Below, in pieces: positions 1 to 8,821 of a stretch of 64,000 nucleotides of DNA; the first letter of the stretch is position 1, and the number at the start of each line of letters is the position of its first letter. The notes under the pieces are model-generated. The model saw only the letters and a list, made by a program, of their open reading frames with translations, did no database searches and was not told the DNA's origin. The position numbers were made by a program, and so were the translations under genes. The DNA is from Saprospiraceae bacterium. Lineage in GTDB: Bacteria > Bacteroidota > Bacteroidia > Chitinophagales > Saprospiraceae. Location of the stretch: positions 37,501-101,500 of the forward strand of contig JADKAS010000011.1 in NCBI GenBank assembly GCA_016715245.1. Reading direction: 5' to 3'.

Positions 1-466
1 ATTCATCAATCCATAAACCCTGTCCAAGAGGAATGGAAACCCCAGCAAACAGTAAACCATTTCCGGGACTTATGATTTCAGGATTGGCGAAAAGTCCTCT
101 ATTGATCTCATAGCCCGATGTGAACTTCATTCCAAAGGTAGTGGGAATATTAAATTCTCCATTTGCCAGCGAATAATAATGACTATTTCCGTAAGTTTTT
201 TGATTCCAGTCAAAACCGGCGACGGGATCAAAATTTCCCCTGGCCTTTAAAAAATTTGCCTTAGCCTTATCTTCCTGAAGTTCCGCAACTGTAATAAGAG
301 GATGATTATTTTTTACTAATTTTATCCACTCATGTAAGGTAAGAGCCTGACCATCCAGGGTAGGATGAAAAAGGACTAAAACCATACATGCAAGAACAAG
401 ATTTTTCACATAACGATGTAAAAATAACCGACTCATATCATAACTACTTTTTACCATTCTGCCCAT
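1..466 (-). CDS. TolC-family outer membrane efflux protein, N-terminal part (runs off the window)
   Basis: Reading leftward from an ATG at 464-466 gives about 155 codons open to the window edge. The protein starts with a signal-peptide-like stretch ending near DGQALTLHEW, followed by LVKNNHPLITVAELQEDKAKA, the N-terminal helix pattern of TolC-type outer membrane factors. The family forms the outer-membrane channel of tripartite exporters. It begins 5 bp after the HlyD stop and so is the last gene of the tetR-ABC-HlyD operon. The start is supported by this tight spacing and by the signal peptide. The rest lies outside the window, so completeness cannot be judged. Confidence 0.8.
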   Translation of the reverse strand, partial: MGRMVKSSYDMSRLFLHRYVKNLVLACMVLVLFHPTLDGQALTLHEWIKLVKNNHPLITVAELQEDKAKANFLKARGNFDPVAGFDWNQKTYGNSHYYSLANGEFNIPTTFGMKFTSGYEINRGLFANPEIISPGNGLLFAGVSIPLGQGLWIDE

Positions 467-471
467 GTTTA

Positions 472-1821
472 TTATTTTAGCTGCACTTCTTTAACCGGTT
501 TATAATAATCCGGAGGGAAACCATTGATCTGACGCCATATTTCATACCATACCCGCACATTTTTCAAAAACGAGATGGTCCTGACACCGGTACCCACCCT
601 CAACTGTTCAGGCCATGGATTTTCTCCTTTTTTCGGTATGACTAATACACGATACATTTGATTGTCAGAAATAAAATTGTCAATGGCTAAAATTTCTCCC
701 ATAAAAGTTCCGTATGATATGCCTGGCCAACCAGAAAAAACAATGGCAGGCCAACCATCAAATTGTATCATTACTTTCTGTCCTTTTTGCAGAAGTGGCA
801 AATCTATAGGTTTCACATACATCTGGATTGCTCCATCAAATTTTTCGGGCATAATACTCACAATCTGAGTTCCCTCTTTTACTATTTCTCCCAACCCAAC
901 CTGAAGTGCTTTTGTAACATATCCGTTTTGTGGAGCGGTGATAAAATAATAAGATATCCTTTTTTTATAATTAGCAAACTGATTTTCCATTTTTGAAACG
1001 GTAGCCTCCGTATCAAATTTCCCGGAAAGGGCCGTAAATCTATCTGATCTGGACTTGGCAAGTTTGTCTTTGTATTCCGCTTCAATTCTTTGTAACTCAA
1101 TTCTACTGTTGATCAATTCATTTCGGGTTACCAAATATGTATTTTCCTGAGAAATCAGTTTTGCCTGCACTTCCTGGAATTTCAGTTTTCTGGTTTCAAG
1201 TTCTGTAAGTGACTTTAGTCCTTCTTCATAAAGAGCATTAAATCGTTTCAACTGTTCCTGTGCCACCTGAAAATTAACTTTTTCAGCCTGCAAATCCATA
1301 CTGTCAGACATTAGTTTCAGTTGGTTTTGTTTGACTTTATTGGTTGCCTGTTGTATTTTTAATTTTTGCTCCTTTTCAATTGCCATCATCTGATCACCAA
1401 GCGCTATCGCTTTTTCATTATATGATAAGCCCGACAATTTTTTAGCATCAATCTGCATCCGGGTATTGTCAAGTAATTTCGGGTCAAAATATTCATCCTT
1501 CACTTCTGAAATCTGCAAAATAGTATCACCGGCATTTACTTTTTGACCTTCTGCCACATACCATTTTTCAATCCGCCCTGAAATAATAGTCTGAATGGTC
1601 TGGGGTCTTTGTTCAGGTGACAAAGCAATCATTTCTCCTTTTGCTCTGATGTTTTGAGTCCAGGGCATCCATAAAACAATAAAAACAAAAAGAATAAAAA
1701 TCAAAATGCTGTAGGTAAGAGATCTGTAGCCGTAAGTCCTGACCATTCTTATGTGGATGAAGGACTCTAAACGTTTTGTATCAATATATCCTGATACGGA
1801 TTCTGAAGAAAATCTCAACAT
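472..1821 (-). CDS. HlyD-family membrane fusion (periplasmic adaptor) protein
   Basis: 449 aa. A single N-terminal membrane segment (about residues 36-53, ILIFILFVFIVLWMPW) is followed by a lipoyl-like half motif (SGRIEKWYVAEGQKVNAGDTI), a long coiled-coil hairpin (about 120-265), the second lipoyl half (APQNGYVTKALQVGLGEIVKEGTQI) and a beta-barrel domain. This is the standard order for HlyD/EmrA-type adaptors that link an inner-membrane ABC exporter to TolC. It lies between the ABC gene (2 bp after that gene's original stop) and the TolC gene. The frame is intact although its ABC partner is damaged. The substrate is unknown; this operon type is used for peptide, protein or drug export. Confidence 0.9.
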   Translation of the reverse strand: MLRFSSESVSGYIDTKRLESFIHIRMVRTYGYRSLTYSILIFILFVFIVLWMPWTQNIRAKGEMIALSPEQRPQTIQTIISGRIEKWYVAEGQKVNAGDTILQISEVKDEYFDPKLLDNTRMQIDAKKLSGLSYNEKAIALGDQMMAIEKEQKLKIQQATNKVKQNQLKLMSDSMDLQAEKVNFQVAQEQLKRFNALYEEGLKSLTELETRKLKFQEVQAKLISQENTYLVTRNELINSRIELQRIEAEYKDKLAKSRSDRFTALSGKFDTEATVSKMENQFANYKKRISYYFITAPQNGYVTKALQVGLGEIVKEGTQIVSIMPEKFDGAIQMYVKPIDLPLLQKGQKVMIQFDGWPAIVFSGWPGISYGTFMGEILAIDNFISDNQMYRVLVIPKKGENPWPEQLRVGTGVRTISFLKNVRVWYEIWRQINGFPPDYYKPVKEVQLK

Positions 1822-1823
1822 GA

Positions 1824-3482
1824 TTAATTATTATATATTTTTCCGTCAATCAATTCCAATGTTTTTTCTGTAAAAGAAAACAGTTTTTTATCTTTGGTTA
1901 TTAAAACAACTGTCTTGTCCTTAAGAAATAAAAATACCTTTTCAAATATTATCATTCTGTCTTCTTTGTCGACATTTTTCAAAATATCCTCAATTATATA
2001 AAGAGGTTACGGTTTCAACAGGCATCTGGCAAGAATGAGCTTCTGTATGACTGACCCGAGCAACCGTATTCCATGGGGACCAATTTTGGTTAAAAGTCCT
2101 TCAGGGTACTTCATCAATACTTCATAAAGACCTGTAATTTGTAAAACTTCCACGACCTGATTCTGATGCAGTTCTTTTCCCATGGTTATGTTTTCAAGAA
2201 AACTTCCATCAAAAATTTTCATTTCTTCAAAACATGCGGAAATAGCCATTCTCAATTGATTAATATCGTAATTATCCAGTCGAATTTTGTCATAAAGTAT
2301 CGTCCCTTTATTTATGTTAAAAAATCCAAGTAATAGTTTTATAAGCGTTTTTTTGCCCGAGCCACTATTGCCGCTGATACCTATTTTTTCATTGGAATTA
2401 ACTAAAAATGAAACATTGTGAATTACATCTTCTGAGTCATCCGGATAAGAAAAACTGACATCCCTGAATTCAAGTGACAAACCGTTTTCCAATTCTGAGG
2501 GAATAAATATTTCTTCCTGGGTTTTTTCCAACTCAAGATCTGTTACCTGGGAAATTTTTTCAATGGAAGTTAAAAGATCATATACGGTTTCAAGGGATAA
2601 CAGAATTTTCTCTGAAGCTTGTATAATTAATAAGACAATGATTTCGGCCGCGACAAACTGGCCTATGTTCATCTGCTGATTGAACACCAGAATTCCCCCC
2701 AATATTAAAAAACCTGCAGCAACAAGCACTTTGAATACAATAAACAGGTAATACTGTCTCAATAAAATTCTGAAGTGGTGATTTCTTGCTGTCAGATATG
2801 ACATAACCAGATTATCAGCATTGCGTATCGGAATGGGCGAAGAAGATTCCAGCTTAAATGTTGTAAAGGTACGTGCCAGTTCCTCCAGCCAATAGGCTAC
2901 CTGGTATTTGTACTTGGATTCATTAAGACTTGAATTCAATCCCCGCTTAAAAATATAATTACCTATTATAAAAGCAATAAAAATCACCAGTACACTGAAT
3001 ACTATAAAAAAGGAATGATAAAAGGACAGGAGAATCAAGCCAAAAAGTATCTGGAGAGCAGCTGTGGTAAATTCCAGTAAAATTTTGGCAACACCCTTTT
3101 GAATAATTACAGTGTCAAAAAAACGATTCATCAATTCCGGTGCGTAATGTCTTTCCATTACATCCATTTTTATTTTTGGAATCCTGATAACAAATTCAAA
3201 AGCGGATCTTGCAAAAATATCCTTCTGAAGGTCTTCCGTTATTTTCATTTGCACCACCTGCAATCCACCTGAAAAAATAAATCCAAGGATGACAATGGTT
3301 ACAAGTAATATCCAGGAAGCTGAAATTTCTCCTCCTTGTATAAGATTGATAATGGATTGAATACCCAAGGGTAAACTCAAAGCAATAAGTCCACTCGTAA
3401 TAGCAAAGATATACAAGTGCTTGATTTCCCTTCGGTTGGGATGAAGCATCCTGAAAAACTTCTGTAACGGTGTATAGTTCAT
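1824..3482 (-). pseudogene. ABC exporter (membrane + ATPase domains), interrupted by an in-frame stop
   Basis: From ATG 3480-3482 the frame runs 491 codons to TAA at 2007-2009, then stays open in the same frame for another 60 codons to a TAA at 1824-1826, directly before the HlyD start. The full product would be about 552 residues: six-helix ABC exporter membrane domain (about 20-310) and ATPase domain (about 340-550). The premature stop falls just before Walker B, so the ATPase would be lost. The motifs are also degenerate: Walker A is GNSGSGKKT (Lys where Ser/Thr binds Mg), the signature reads LLGSVIQ rather than LSGGQ, and Walker B reads YIIEDIL, with Glu at the Asp position. I infer an inactive or decaying exporter, or an ATPase-defective half that pairs with another subunit. 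A base error could create the stop but not the other changes. Confidence 0.8.
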
Positions 3483-3488
3483 TAATTT

Positions 3489-4159
3489 TTATTTTTGAAT
3501 CTGTGTAAGAGCAAGATTAATATAAAATTCAGCAAGTTCTTTTTCATCACGGATTTTATCGGTGAGTGAAGGCAGGTGCTGTGCAAAAAAAATCTGATGG
3601 TGAATACCCTCAATAATGGTGGAAACCAGCATATTAGGATAAAAGTATTCCGGATTGATGGCAATAATAATTTCCCTGAAATAGGCTACTATCTTTTTAT
3701 AGTGAAAATATCCACCATGTTTATTGTAGTCATCCACAAAACGGTTCATGTATGACTTTGAGGATTCATTAATTATGATTGAAAAAAGTTTTTGGTAATC
3801 AAGTACTGCATCTTTATTTCCCTGATGTCCTGAAACGATTTCTATGGAATTCCGCAATTTTGTGACCGGGTCTTCAATGTTGTTGTTTTTCAAAACAAAC
3901 GGTACTCCACACAACTCCAGTAATAGGAAGTAAGGTAAAGTAAAAACTTTTGTTTGTTTTCAAAATATCTGTACACTGTTGCTTCTGTAGTTTGAATTTC
4001 AGATGCCAGTTTTTTAAAAGTAAAATATTCAAATCCTTTTTCTGATATGATTTCATTGCCTTTTCTGATAATATCCAAACCTACTGAACTGGACAAAGGA
4101 TCTTTGATACAAATATCATTGACTATATTAGGTTTAAATGTAAAAAGTGCATGATGCAT
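3489..4159 (-). pseudogene. TetR-family transcriptional regulator, frameshifted
   Basis: The N-terminal part (4159-3890) has the TetR helix-turn-helix: residues 27-80 with FKKLASEIQTTEATVYRYF, then YYWSCVEYRLF and a stop. The ligand-binding half continues in another frame from about 3914 to 3489 (NNNIEDPVTKLRNSIEIVSG onward to TQIQK). The junction lies at about 3890-3905, in a T- and A-rich stretch, and is restored by one added base. Read together the product is about 220 aa, normal for TetR. It starts the operon with the ABC, HlyD and TolC genes and so probably repressed it. The lesion may be real decay, in line with the stop in the next gene, or a single-base sequencing error. Confidence 0.8.
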
Positions 4160-4162
4160 ATA

Positions 4163-4175
4163 ATAGTATTACTAT
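4163..4175. promoter_or_regulatory. Perfect 13-bp palindrome at the tetR start, candidate operator
   Basis: ATAGTATTACTAT is ATAGTA and TACTAT around one central base, beginning 4 bp upstream of the tetR start codon. TetR-type repressors commonly bind such inverted repeats at their own promoters. Seen: the palindrome and its position. Inferred: autoregulation. Confidence 0.4.
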
Positions 4176-4418
4176 CATATAACCTTGTATTACAATCTTT
4201 GTTTATAGCAATACGTTAAATATTCGTTAATAGATTTTTTTTGTAAAAATATATTTCAGGCCTGCATTATTTCAACCGCTTTCAGTTTTTATCTTTTACT
4301 CTCCTTTTATAACCATACCATGATTTTTATGTTAATATTTACATATTATGATTTTAAACATTTTTTTAATAGTAATATTTTGCGATTTTTGTGCTTCCAT
4401 CCAATAAAATAAATAAAT

Positions 4419-5489
4419 ATGTATATCCATAATTTTTCTGCAGGGCCATCTATTTTGCCAAAAACCGTATTTGAAGAAGCATCAAAAGCTGTTATTGATT
4501 TCACAGGAAATGGTCTTTCCATTCTTGAAATATCGCACAGAAGTAAAGATTTTATAAAAGTTATGGACGAGGCAGAAGCTTTGGTTCGTGAGTTATTATC
4601 CATCAAGGATGATTATGCGGTATTGTTTCTATCAGGTGGTGCAAGTACTCAGTTTTTTATGGCGCCAATGAATCTTCTGAAGCAAACAGACAAGGTAGCT
4701 TACACAGATACCGGCACCTGGGCATCCAAAGCAATAAAAGAAGCAAAACTTCTGGCAGAGGTAGACGTTGTCACCTCCTCCAAAGACGATAATTATATGC
4801 ATCTTCCGAAAGATATTGTGGTAAATAATCAGCATAAATACCTGCACATCACGAGCAACAATACGATTTATGGCACACAATATGCAACATTCCCGGAAGT
4901 GGCCATTCCTTTGGTTTGTGATATGTCTTCTGATATTTTTTCCCGACCATTTGATATCAATAAGTTTGACTTAGTTTATGCAGGTGCGCAAAAAAATATG
5001 GGACCTGCAGGCACTACCCTGGTGATTGTTAAAAAATCAATATTGGGTCAGACGGAAAGGAAAATTCCGGCCATGCTGGATTACAGAAATCACATTGAAA
5101 ATGGTTCGATGTATAATACACCGCCGGTTTTCCCCATTTATGTTTCTATGCTTGTTTTACGATGGCTTAAAAACCTCGGTGGTGTCGGTGTAATGGAAAA
5201 ATTGAACACTACCAAAGCAGCTGTTTTATATAATGAGATTGAACGCAATCCCATGTTTTATTGCCCTGTTCATCAGGATGACAGGTCAAAAATGAACGTA
5301 AATTTTTTACTTCATAATAGTGACTTGGAACAAAAATTTCTGGATCATGCCAAATCCTATGGATGTCAGGGAATAGCCGGACACAGATCAGTAGGAGGAT
5401 TCAGGGCATCTATATACAACGCCATGCCAATGGAAGGTGTCAATGTTTTGGTCGAAGCAATGAAAACTTTTGAAAAATCCTTTGGTTAA
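4419..5489 (+). CDS. serC: Phosphoserine aminotransferase
   Basis: 356 aa, the usual SerC length. PLP-dependent class V aminotransferase that converts 3-phosphohydroxypyruvate and glutamate to phosphoserine in serine synthesis. The N-terminus HNFSAGPSILP, LSGGASTQFFMAPMNLL and the PLP-lysine motif AGAQKNMGPAGTTLVIV are diagnostic, as is the C-terminal GHRSVGGFRASIYNAMP. The ATG at 4419 gives the canonical start. It is followed 2 bp later by the YgjP-like gene, so the two are probably co-transcribed. Confidence 0.97.
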   Translation: MYIHNFSAGPSILPKTVFEEASKAVIDFTGNGLSILEISHRSKDFIKVMDEAEALVRELLSIKDDYAVLFLSGGASTQFFMAPMNLLKQTDKVAYTDTGTWASKAIKEAKLLAEVDVVTSSKDDNYMHLPKDIVVNNQHKYLHITSNNTIYGTQYATFPEVAIPLVCDMSSDIFSRPFDINKFDLVYAGAQKNMGPAGTTLVIVKKSILGQTERKIPAMLDYRNHIENGSMYNTPPVFPIYVSMLVLRWLKNLGGVGVMEKLNTTKAAVLYNEIERNPMFYCPVHQDDRSKMNVNFLLHNSDLEQKFLDHAKSYGCQGIAGHRSVGGFRASIYNAMPMEGVNVLVEAMKTFEKSFG

Positions 5490-5491
5490 AA

Positions 5492-6220
5492 ATGGTTAGC
5501 TATCTAAAAATAGGCAACCACGATATTCCCATTAAAATTATTCAAGAGTGGAGAATGAGCACAAGAGTAGCCCTTGGCAAGGATTATGTCATATTGCGCA
5601 TTCCTAAAAATATTTTTGGCAACCAGATATCAAAACACTTGTCCTGGGCTGAAGATTGGCTACACAAAGTAGAATGCAAAAAACCCAATACACTTCTTCG
5701 ATATGTCAACGTGACAAAATATGAAAACGGTTCCGTATTCATCATTGGGGAAAAGAATTTTCAACTCCATATTGTAAAGACCGAAACTTCTGTTGCTACC
5801 ATAAAATTAAAGGAAAACAATAGGTTGTTTATTTGTTTTCCGAATAGTCCTGGAATGGATGAACAGAAAGTAATACGTCATTTATTATCCAGATTTTTCT
5901 GCCGCTATTTTTTACCGCAACTGAAAGAAAGGGTACATCATTTCAACGCTCATTATTTTAAGCAGGAGATTAAAGCGGTCAGGATGAAATACAATAAATC
6001 CAATTGGGGAAGTTGTTCAAGAGATAAAAATCTCAATTTTTCGGTACGGCTTTTTTTAGGACCAAAGGAACTTCTGGATTATGTAATTGTGCACGAATTG
6101 GCGCATCTTTTAGAAATGAACCATTCGCCGAAGTTTTGGAAAATAGTGGAAAATATAATGCCGGATTATAAAAAACATGAAAAACTATTGAAGACCAATA
6201 GCCATGCGTATGATTTCTGA
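5492..6220 (+). CDS. YgjP-like M48-type metallopeptidase domain protein (DUF45)
   Basis: 242 aa. The C-terminal zincin core is VIVHELAHLLEMNHSPKFW, with HExxH and the third ligand H in NHS, preceded by NKSNWGSCSRDKNLNFSVRL, the hallmark of the YgjP/WLM-like DUF45 family. The N-terminal 100 residues hold the family's beta-rich region (VALGKDYVILRIPKN). The biological substrate is unknown. The gene starts 2 bp after serC and is most likely translated from the same transcript. No signal peptide, so probably cytoplasmic. Confidence 0.88.
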   Translation: MVSYLKIGNHDIPIKIIQEWRMSTRVALGKDYVILRIPKNIFGNQISKHLSWAEDWLHKVECKKPNTLLRYVNVTKYENGSVFIIGEKNFQLHIVKTETSVATIKLKENNRLFICFPNSPGMDEQKVIRHLLSRFFCRYFLPQLKERVHHFNAHYFKQEIKAVRMKYNKSNWGSCSRDKNLNFSVRLFLGPKELLDYVIVHELAHLLEMNHSPKFWKIVENIMPDYKKHEKLLKTNSHAYDF

Positions 6221-6236
6221 AGTAGTTTAAAAAACT

Positions 6237-6473
6237 TCAGACGCCTATTTTTTCTTTTAGTTTTTCTTCAAAATCCAAAGAACATTCCGGTCTGACGATA
6301 CCGTGTTTAAGAACTTCACGAAACTTTTGTTCATTTTTTAATGCCTTTTGCATAACGGGGTTGGATTGAACATCCTGAATAAAGTTGTTTTTTTCATCCA
6401 TACTCAACTGGTTGTCCAAAAATAGAGATATTTGATTTTCCCAGTTAGATTCACTGTACTCATTGCTGTGCAT
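6237..6473 (-). CDS. Small acidic protein downstream of the ECF sigma gene, anti-sigma-like
   Basis: 78 aa, soluble, helical and charged (SLFLDNQLSMDEKNNFIQDV). It starts 6 bp after the sigma factor gene, the usual place for an anti-sigma factor. The first 40 residues resemble the helical start of anti-sigma domains (isLFLDnqLs..E). The zinc ligands (HxxxCxxC) and the membrane segment of standard ZAS proteins are absent. A role in restraining the sigma factor is inferred from position only. Confidence 0.6.
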   Translation of the reverse strand: MHSNEYSESNWENQISLFLDNQLSMDEKNNFIQDVQSNPVMQKALKNEQKFREVLKHGIVRPECSLDFEEKLKEKIGV

Positions 6474-6479
6474 ACTCCA

Positions 6480-7061
6480 TTATTTTTTGATATCTTTTTT
6501 TATTCCTCTTTTGTTCCGGTAACCCATCAAAAGAGCATATTTCATTAATTTATCTTTTAATTCGTTTCTTGCCCTGAAAAGCCTGGATCTTACTGTTCCA
6601 ATCGGAAGATCAAGAATTTCAGCAATTTCTTCATAGGAAAAACCTTCTATGTCGCACAAAAGGATAATCTCCTTAAATTCCTCTGAAATCGAATTCATGG
6701 CCATTGTAACTTCATCGCCCAGATTCATGGATAAATCTTCCCAGTTTATTTCAATCATGCCCCCAAGAATATCTTTTTCCTGTACGGACATCGGGTCGTT
6801 AAAATCAAGGGTAATTGGCGTTTTTACTTTTTTCCTATATTCATTAATATAGGCATTCTTCAAAATCTTAAACAACCATGCTTTACTATTAGTTCCCTTA
6901 ACATAACTATTGATAAATTTATACGCCTTCAGATAGGTCTCCTGCACCAGATCCTCTGCATCACTTTCATTGTAGGTAAGGTGAAAAGCAAACGTTTTCA
7001 AAGCCTCAAGGTGAGGAAAAAACTCTTCGTAAAATATTTTTTTATCCTTGCTGACTGTCAT
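6480..7061 (-). CDS. ECF-type RNA polymerase sigma-70 factor
   Basis: About 193 aa. Region 2 is seen as SDAEDLVQETYLKAYKFI with the promoter-melting segment around AWLFKILKNAYINEYRK. Region 4 is EFKEIILLCDIEGFSYEEIAEI followed by the recognition helix LPIGTVRSRLFRARNEL. ATG at 7059-7061 is preferred over a TTG two codons upstream. It heads a two-gene unit with the small anti-sigma-like protein. The C-terminus is very basic (RNKRGIKKDIKK). The signal and regulon are not evident. Confidence 0.93.
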   Translation of the reverse strand: MTVSKDKKIFYEEFFPHLEALKTFAFHLTYNESDAEDLVQETYLKAYKFINSYVKGTNSKAWLFKILKNAYINEYRKKVKTPITLDFNDPMSVQEKDILGGMIEINWEDLSMNLGDEVTMAMNSISEEFKEIILLCDIEGFSYEEIAEILDLPIGTVRSRLFRARNELKDKLMKYALLMGYRNKRGIKKDIKK

Positions 7062-7163
7062 TGACAAAAGTAAAGTACAAAACTAACCAATAAATATCAA
7101 ATGGAACCACTGATGACAGGCAAACATTTCATATTAAATAAAATAATCATATATAATTCATTT

Positions 7164-7802
7164 TCAGACAGAAAATATAGCGCCTTCACCTATCACGAAA
7201 ATATTATCATCTTTGTGCGGGGTAATGGTGTGTGATCCCGTAAAATGTCCGAATGATGGAAGCAAAGATCTCGATTTTCCGATACAAAAACAAGGAAGCC
7301 GAAGATTCTGCTTGCCCCTGGAAGAAATCCGCACAGCAGGATGAATATGTCCTGCGATGTTATAAAACAGTGCCCCCTCATCCTCTTGTGGTTCATGACT
7401 GAAACACAGATTATTCCATATGAAAACATCACATACCTTTATTCCAATAACTTCATACTTTTCATTCGGAAAAACATCATGATTGCCGGAAACAAGTATT
7501 ATACCGGTCCGGTGAAGAATTTTAGAGATTACTTCCGAAAAAAAAGACCAAAGACTATCATCAAAAGTGTGAAATAAATCTCCCAGAAACACCACTGTAT
7601 CCGGTGAATAAGCCTCAACCACTTTTTGTAATTTTTCAATGGTAGTCAAAACACTTGTGGCCGGGAGTGGAATACCGTTTTTTCGAAAAAAACCAATTTT
7701 CCCAATATGGAGATCCGAAATAACCAACATTCTGTTTTCAGGAAAAAACAGCGCCTTTTCAGGCAGAAGTTGGCATTGAATATTGGAAATTTTAGTCAGC
7801 AT
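7164..7802 (-). CDS. pdeM: PdeM-like metallophosphoesterase (ligase-associated DNA repair endonuclease family)
   Basis: About 212 aa from the ATG at 7802; a longer reading to 7898 adds 32 hydrophobic residues that the family lacks. Calcineurin-like phosphoesterase motifs: VISDLHIGK (D.H), VVFLGDLFHTF (GD), VSGNHD (GNHD), and the C-terminal AGHIHP (GHxH). This pattern with SR(S/G)KQNLRLPCFCI is typical of PdeM, which is usually encoded with a DNA ligase, an Lhr-type helicase and a second nuclease. None of those partners is nearby, so here it stands alone. It is transcribed divergently from the Crp/Fnr gene. Confidence 0.85.
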   Translation of the reverse strand: MLTKISNIQCQLLPEKALFFPENRMLVISDLHIGKIGFFRKNGIPLPATSVLTTIEKLQKVVEAYSPDTVVFLGDLFHTFDDSLWSFFSEVISKILHRTGIILVSGNHDVFPNEKYEVIGIKVCDVFIWNNLCFSHEPQEDEGALFYNIAGHIHPAVRISSRGKQNLRLPCFCIGKSRSLLPSFGHFTGSHTITPHKDDNIFVIGEGAIFSV

Positions 7803-7971
7803 CAGCGTATCTGAAGTTTTAATGATGTAAACAAATGTGATAAACAAAGTTTTTGAATAATCTGTTCTATTGACGTATAACATAAAAAGCTTCATCATAA
7901 AAATTCTATAATTCCCAATTTATGGTAATTTAGCGTTTCTTTTACGTCAATTTCAATCAAATCAAGCCCCC

Positions 7972-8598
7972 ATGTCAAACCTGGATAATATTGTTGAATT
8001 TAAATCATCACCCGAATTAAGAGCCAAATTATTTCAATACTCTACGTTAAAAACATTAAAAAAAGGTGAGGTGTTGATTGCCGAACATTCGTATATTAGG
8101 TCTATTCCCATCATCATCAGCGGAAGTTTACAGGTGTTAAGATCCGATGAAGAAGGCAAAGAAATACTTATGTACTATATCAAGGGTGGAGAAAGTTGTA
8201 TCATGTCCTTTCTGGGTGGCCTTCATAATGAAAAAAGTATGTTGAAAGCGGTAGCTGAAGAAACCACTGAAATATTGTTTTTACCCATAGAAAGGGTCAG
8301 GGAACTTATCCGGGAATATCCACAGTGGCTCGAATATATTTTTAAATTATACCATAAACGCTTTGAAGAATTACTGGAATTGGTAAATGCCATCGCCTTT
8401 AAAAAAGTAGATGAAAGATTACTCGACCTTCTCCATAAAAAACAAAAACTTATGGGCAGTAATGTACTGGAAGTAACGCATGAACAACTGGCCCATGAAT
8501 TGGCTACAGCAAGAGTAGTCATTTCAAGATTACTCAAACAACTGGAAGATAAAGGTATTGTGGAACTGGGTCGTAATAAAATTATTTTATTAAAATAA
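7972..8598 (+). CDS. Crp/Fnr-family transcriptional regulator
   Basis: 208 aa. An N-terminal cyclic-nucleotide-binding-type beta-barrel (about 15-125, with GSLQVLRSDEEGKEILMYYI) is joined by a dimerisation helix to a winged helix-turn-helix (about 160-208, VTHEQLAHELATARVVISRL). The Fnr four-cysteine FeS motif is absent; the only cysteine is Cys76 in GGESCIMSF, at the end of the barrel. I recall similar GxSC-type Crp/Fnr proteins near sulfur genes in Bacteroidota, and two Crp-like sites precede the sulfur genes at 33.6-41.6 kb, so a role there is possible but unproven. Divergent from pdeM. Confidence 0.93.
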   Translation: MSNLDNIVEFKSSPELRAKLFQYSTLKTLKKGEVLIAEHSYIRSIPIIISGSLQVLRSDEEGKEILMYYIKGGESCIMSFLGGLHNEKSMLKAVAEETTEILFLPIERVRELIREYPQWLEYIFKLYHKRFEELLELVNAIAFKKVDERLLDLLHKKQKLMGSNVLEVTHEQLAHELATARVVISRLLKQLEDKGIVELGRNKIILLK

Positions 8599-8749
8599 TA
8601 ACTACTGTTATCATCCCAAAGTAATTACATACTTGCTGATCCATCCTTTATGTTATTAATGTTATGAGTGGGTCAAAAGAAAAACGTATTTCTTCTTATC
8701 CTGCTTCATTAATTCTAATCTTCTCATAATTTAAAATATATTATAATTA

Positions 8750-8757
8750 TATCTTTG
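8750..8757 (+). promoter_or_regulatory. Bacteroidota -7 promoter element before proC
   Basis: TATCTTTG matches TAnnTTTG and lies 64 bp before the proC ATG in an AT-rich spacer. No clear TTG -33 box was found. Confidence 0.45.
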
Positions 8758-8821
8758 AGCCATCATTTTGTTTAAAAATGATGTAATCAATACATTTAAT
8801 CTTCAAATTAATTCAATATTC

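Noticed and set aside
7065..7072. TACTTTTG on the minus strand just before the sigma factor start
   Set aside because: It ends only 4 bp before the ATG, so transcription would begin inside the gene; more likely coincidence than the true promoter.
8677..8695. AAGAAA / TTTCTT inverted repeat after the Crp/Fnr gene as a terminator
   Set aside because: The stem is a weak 6-bp A/T pairing without a clear T-tract.
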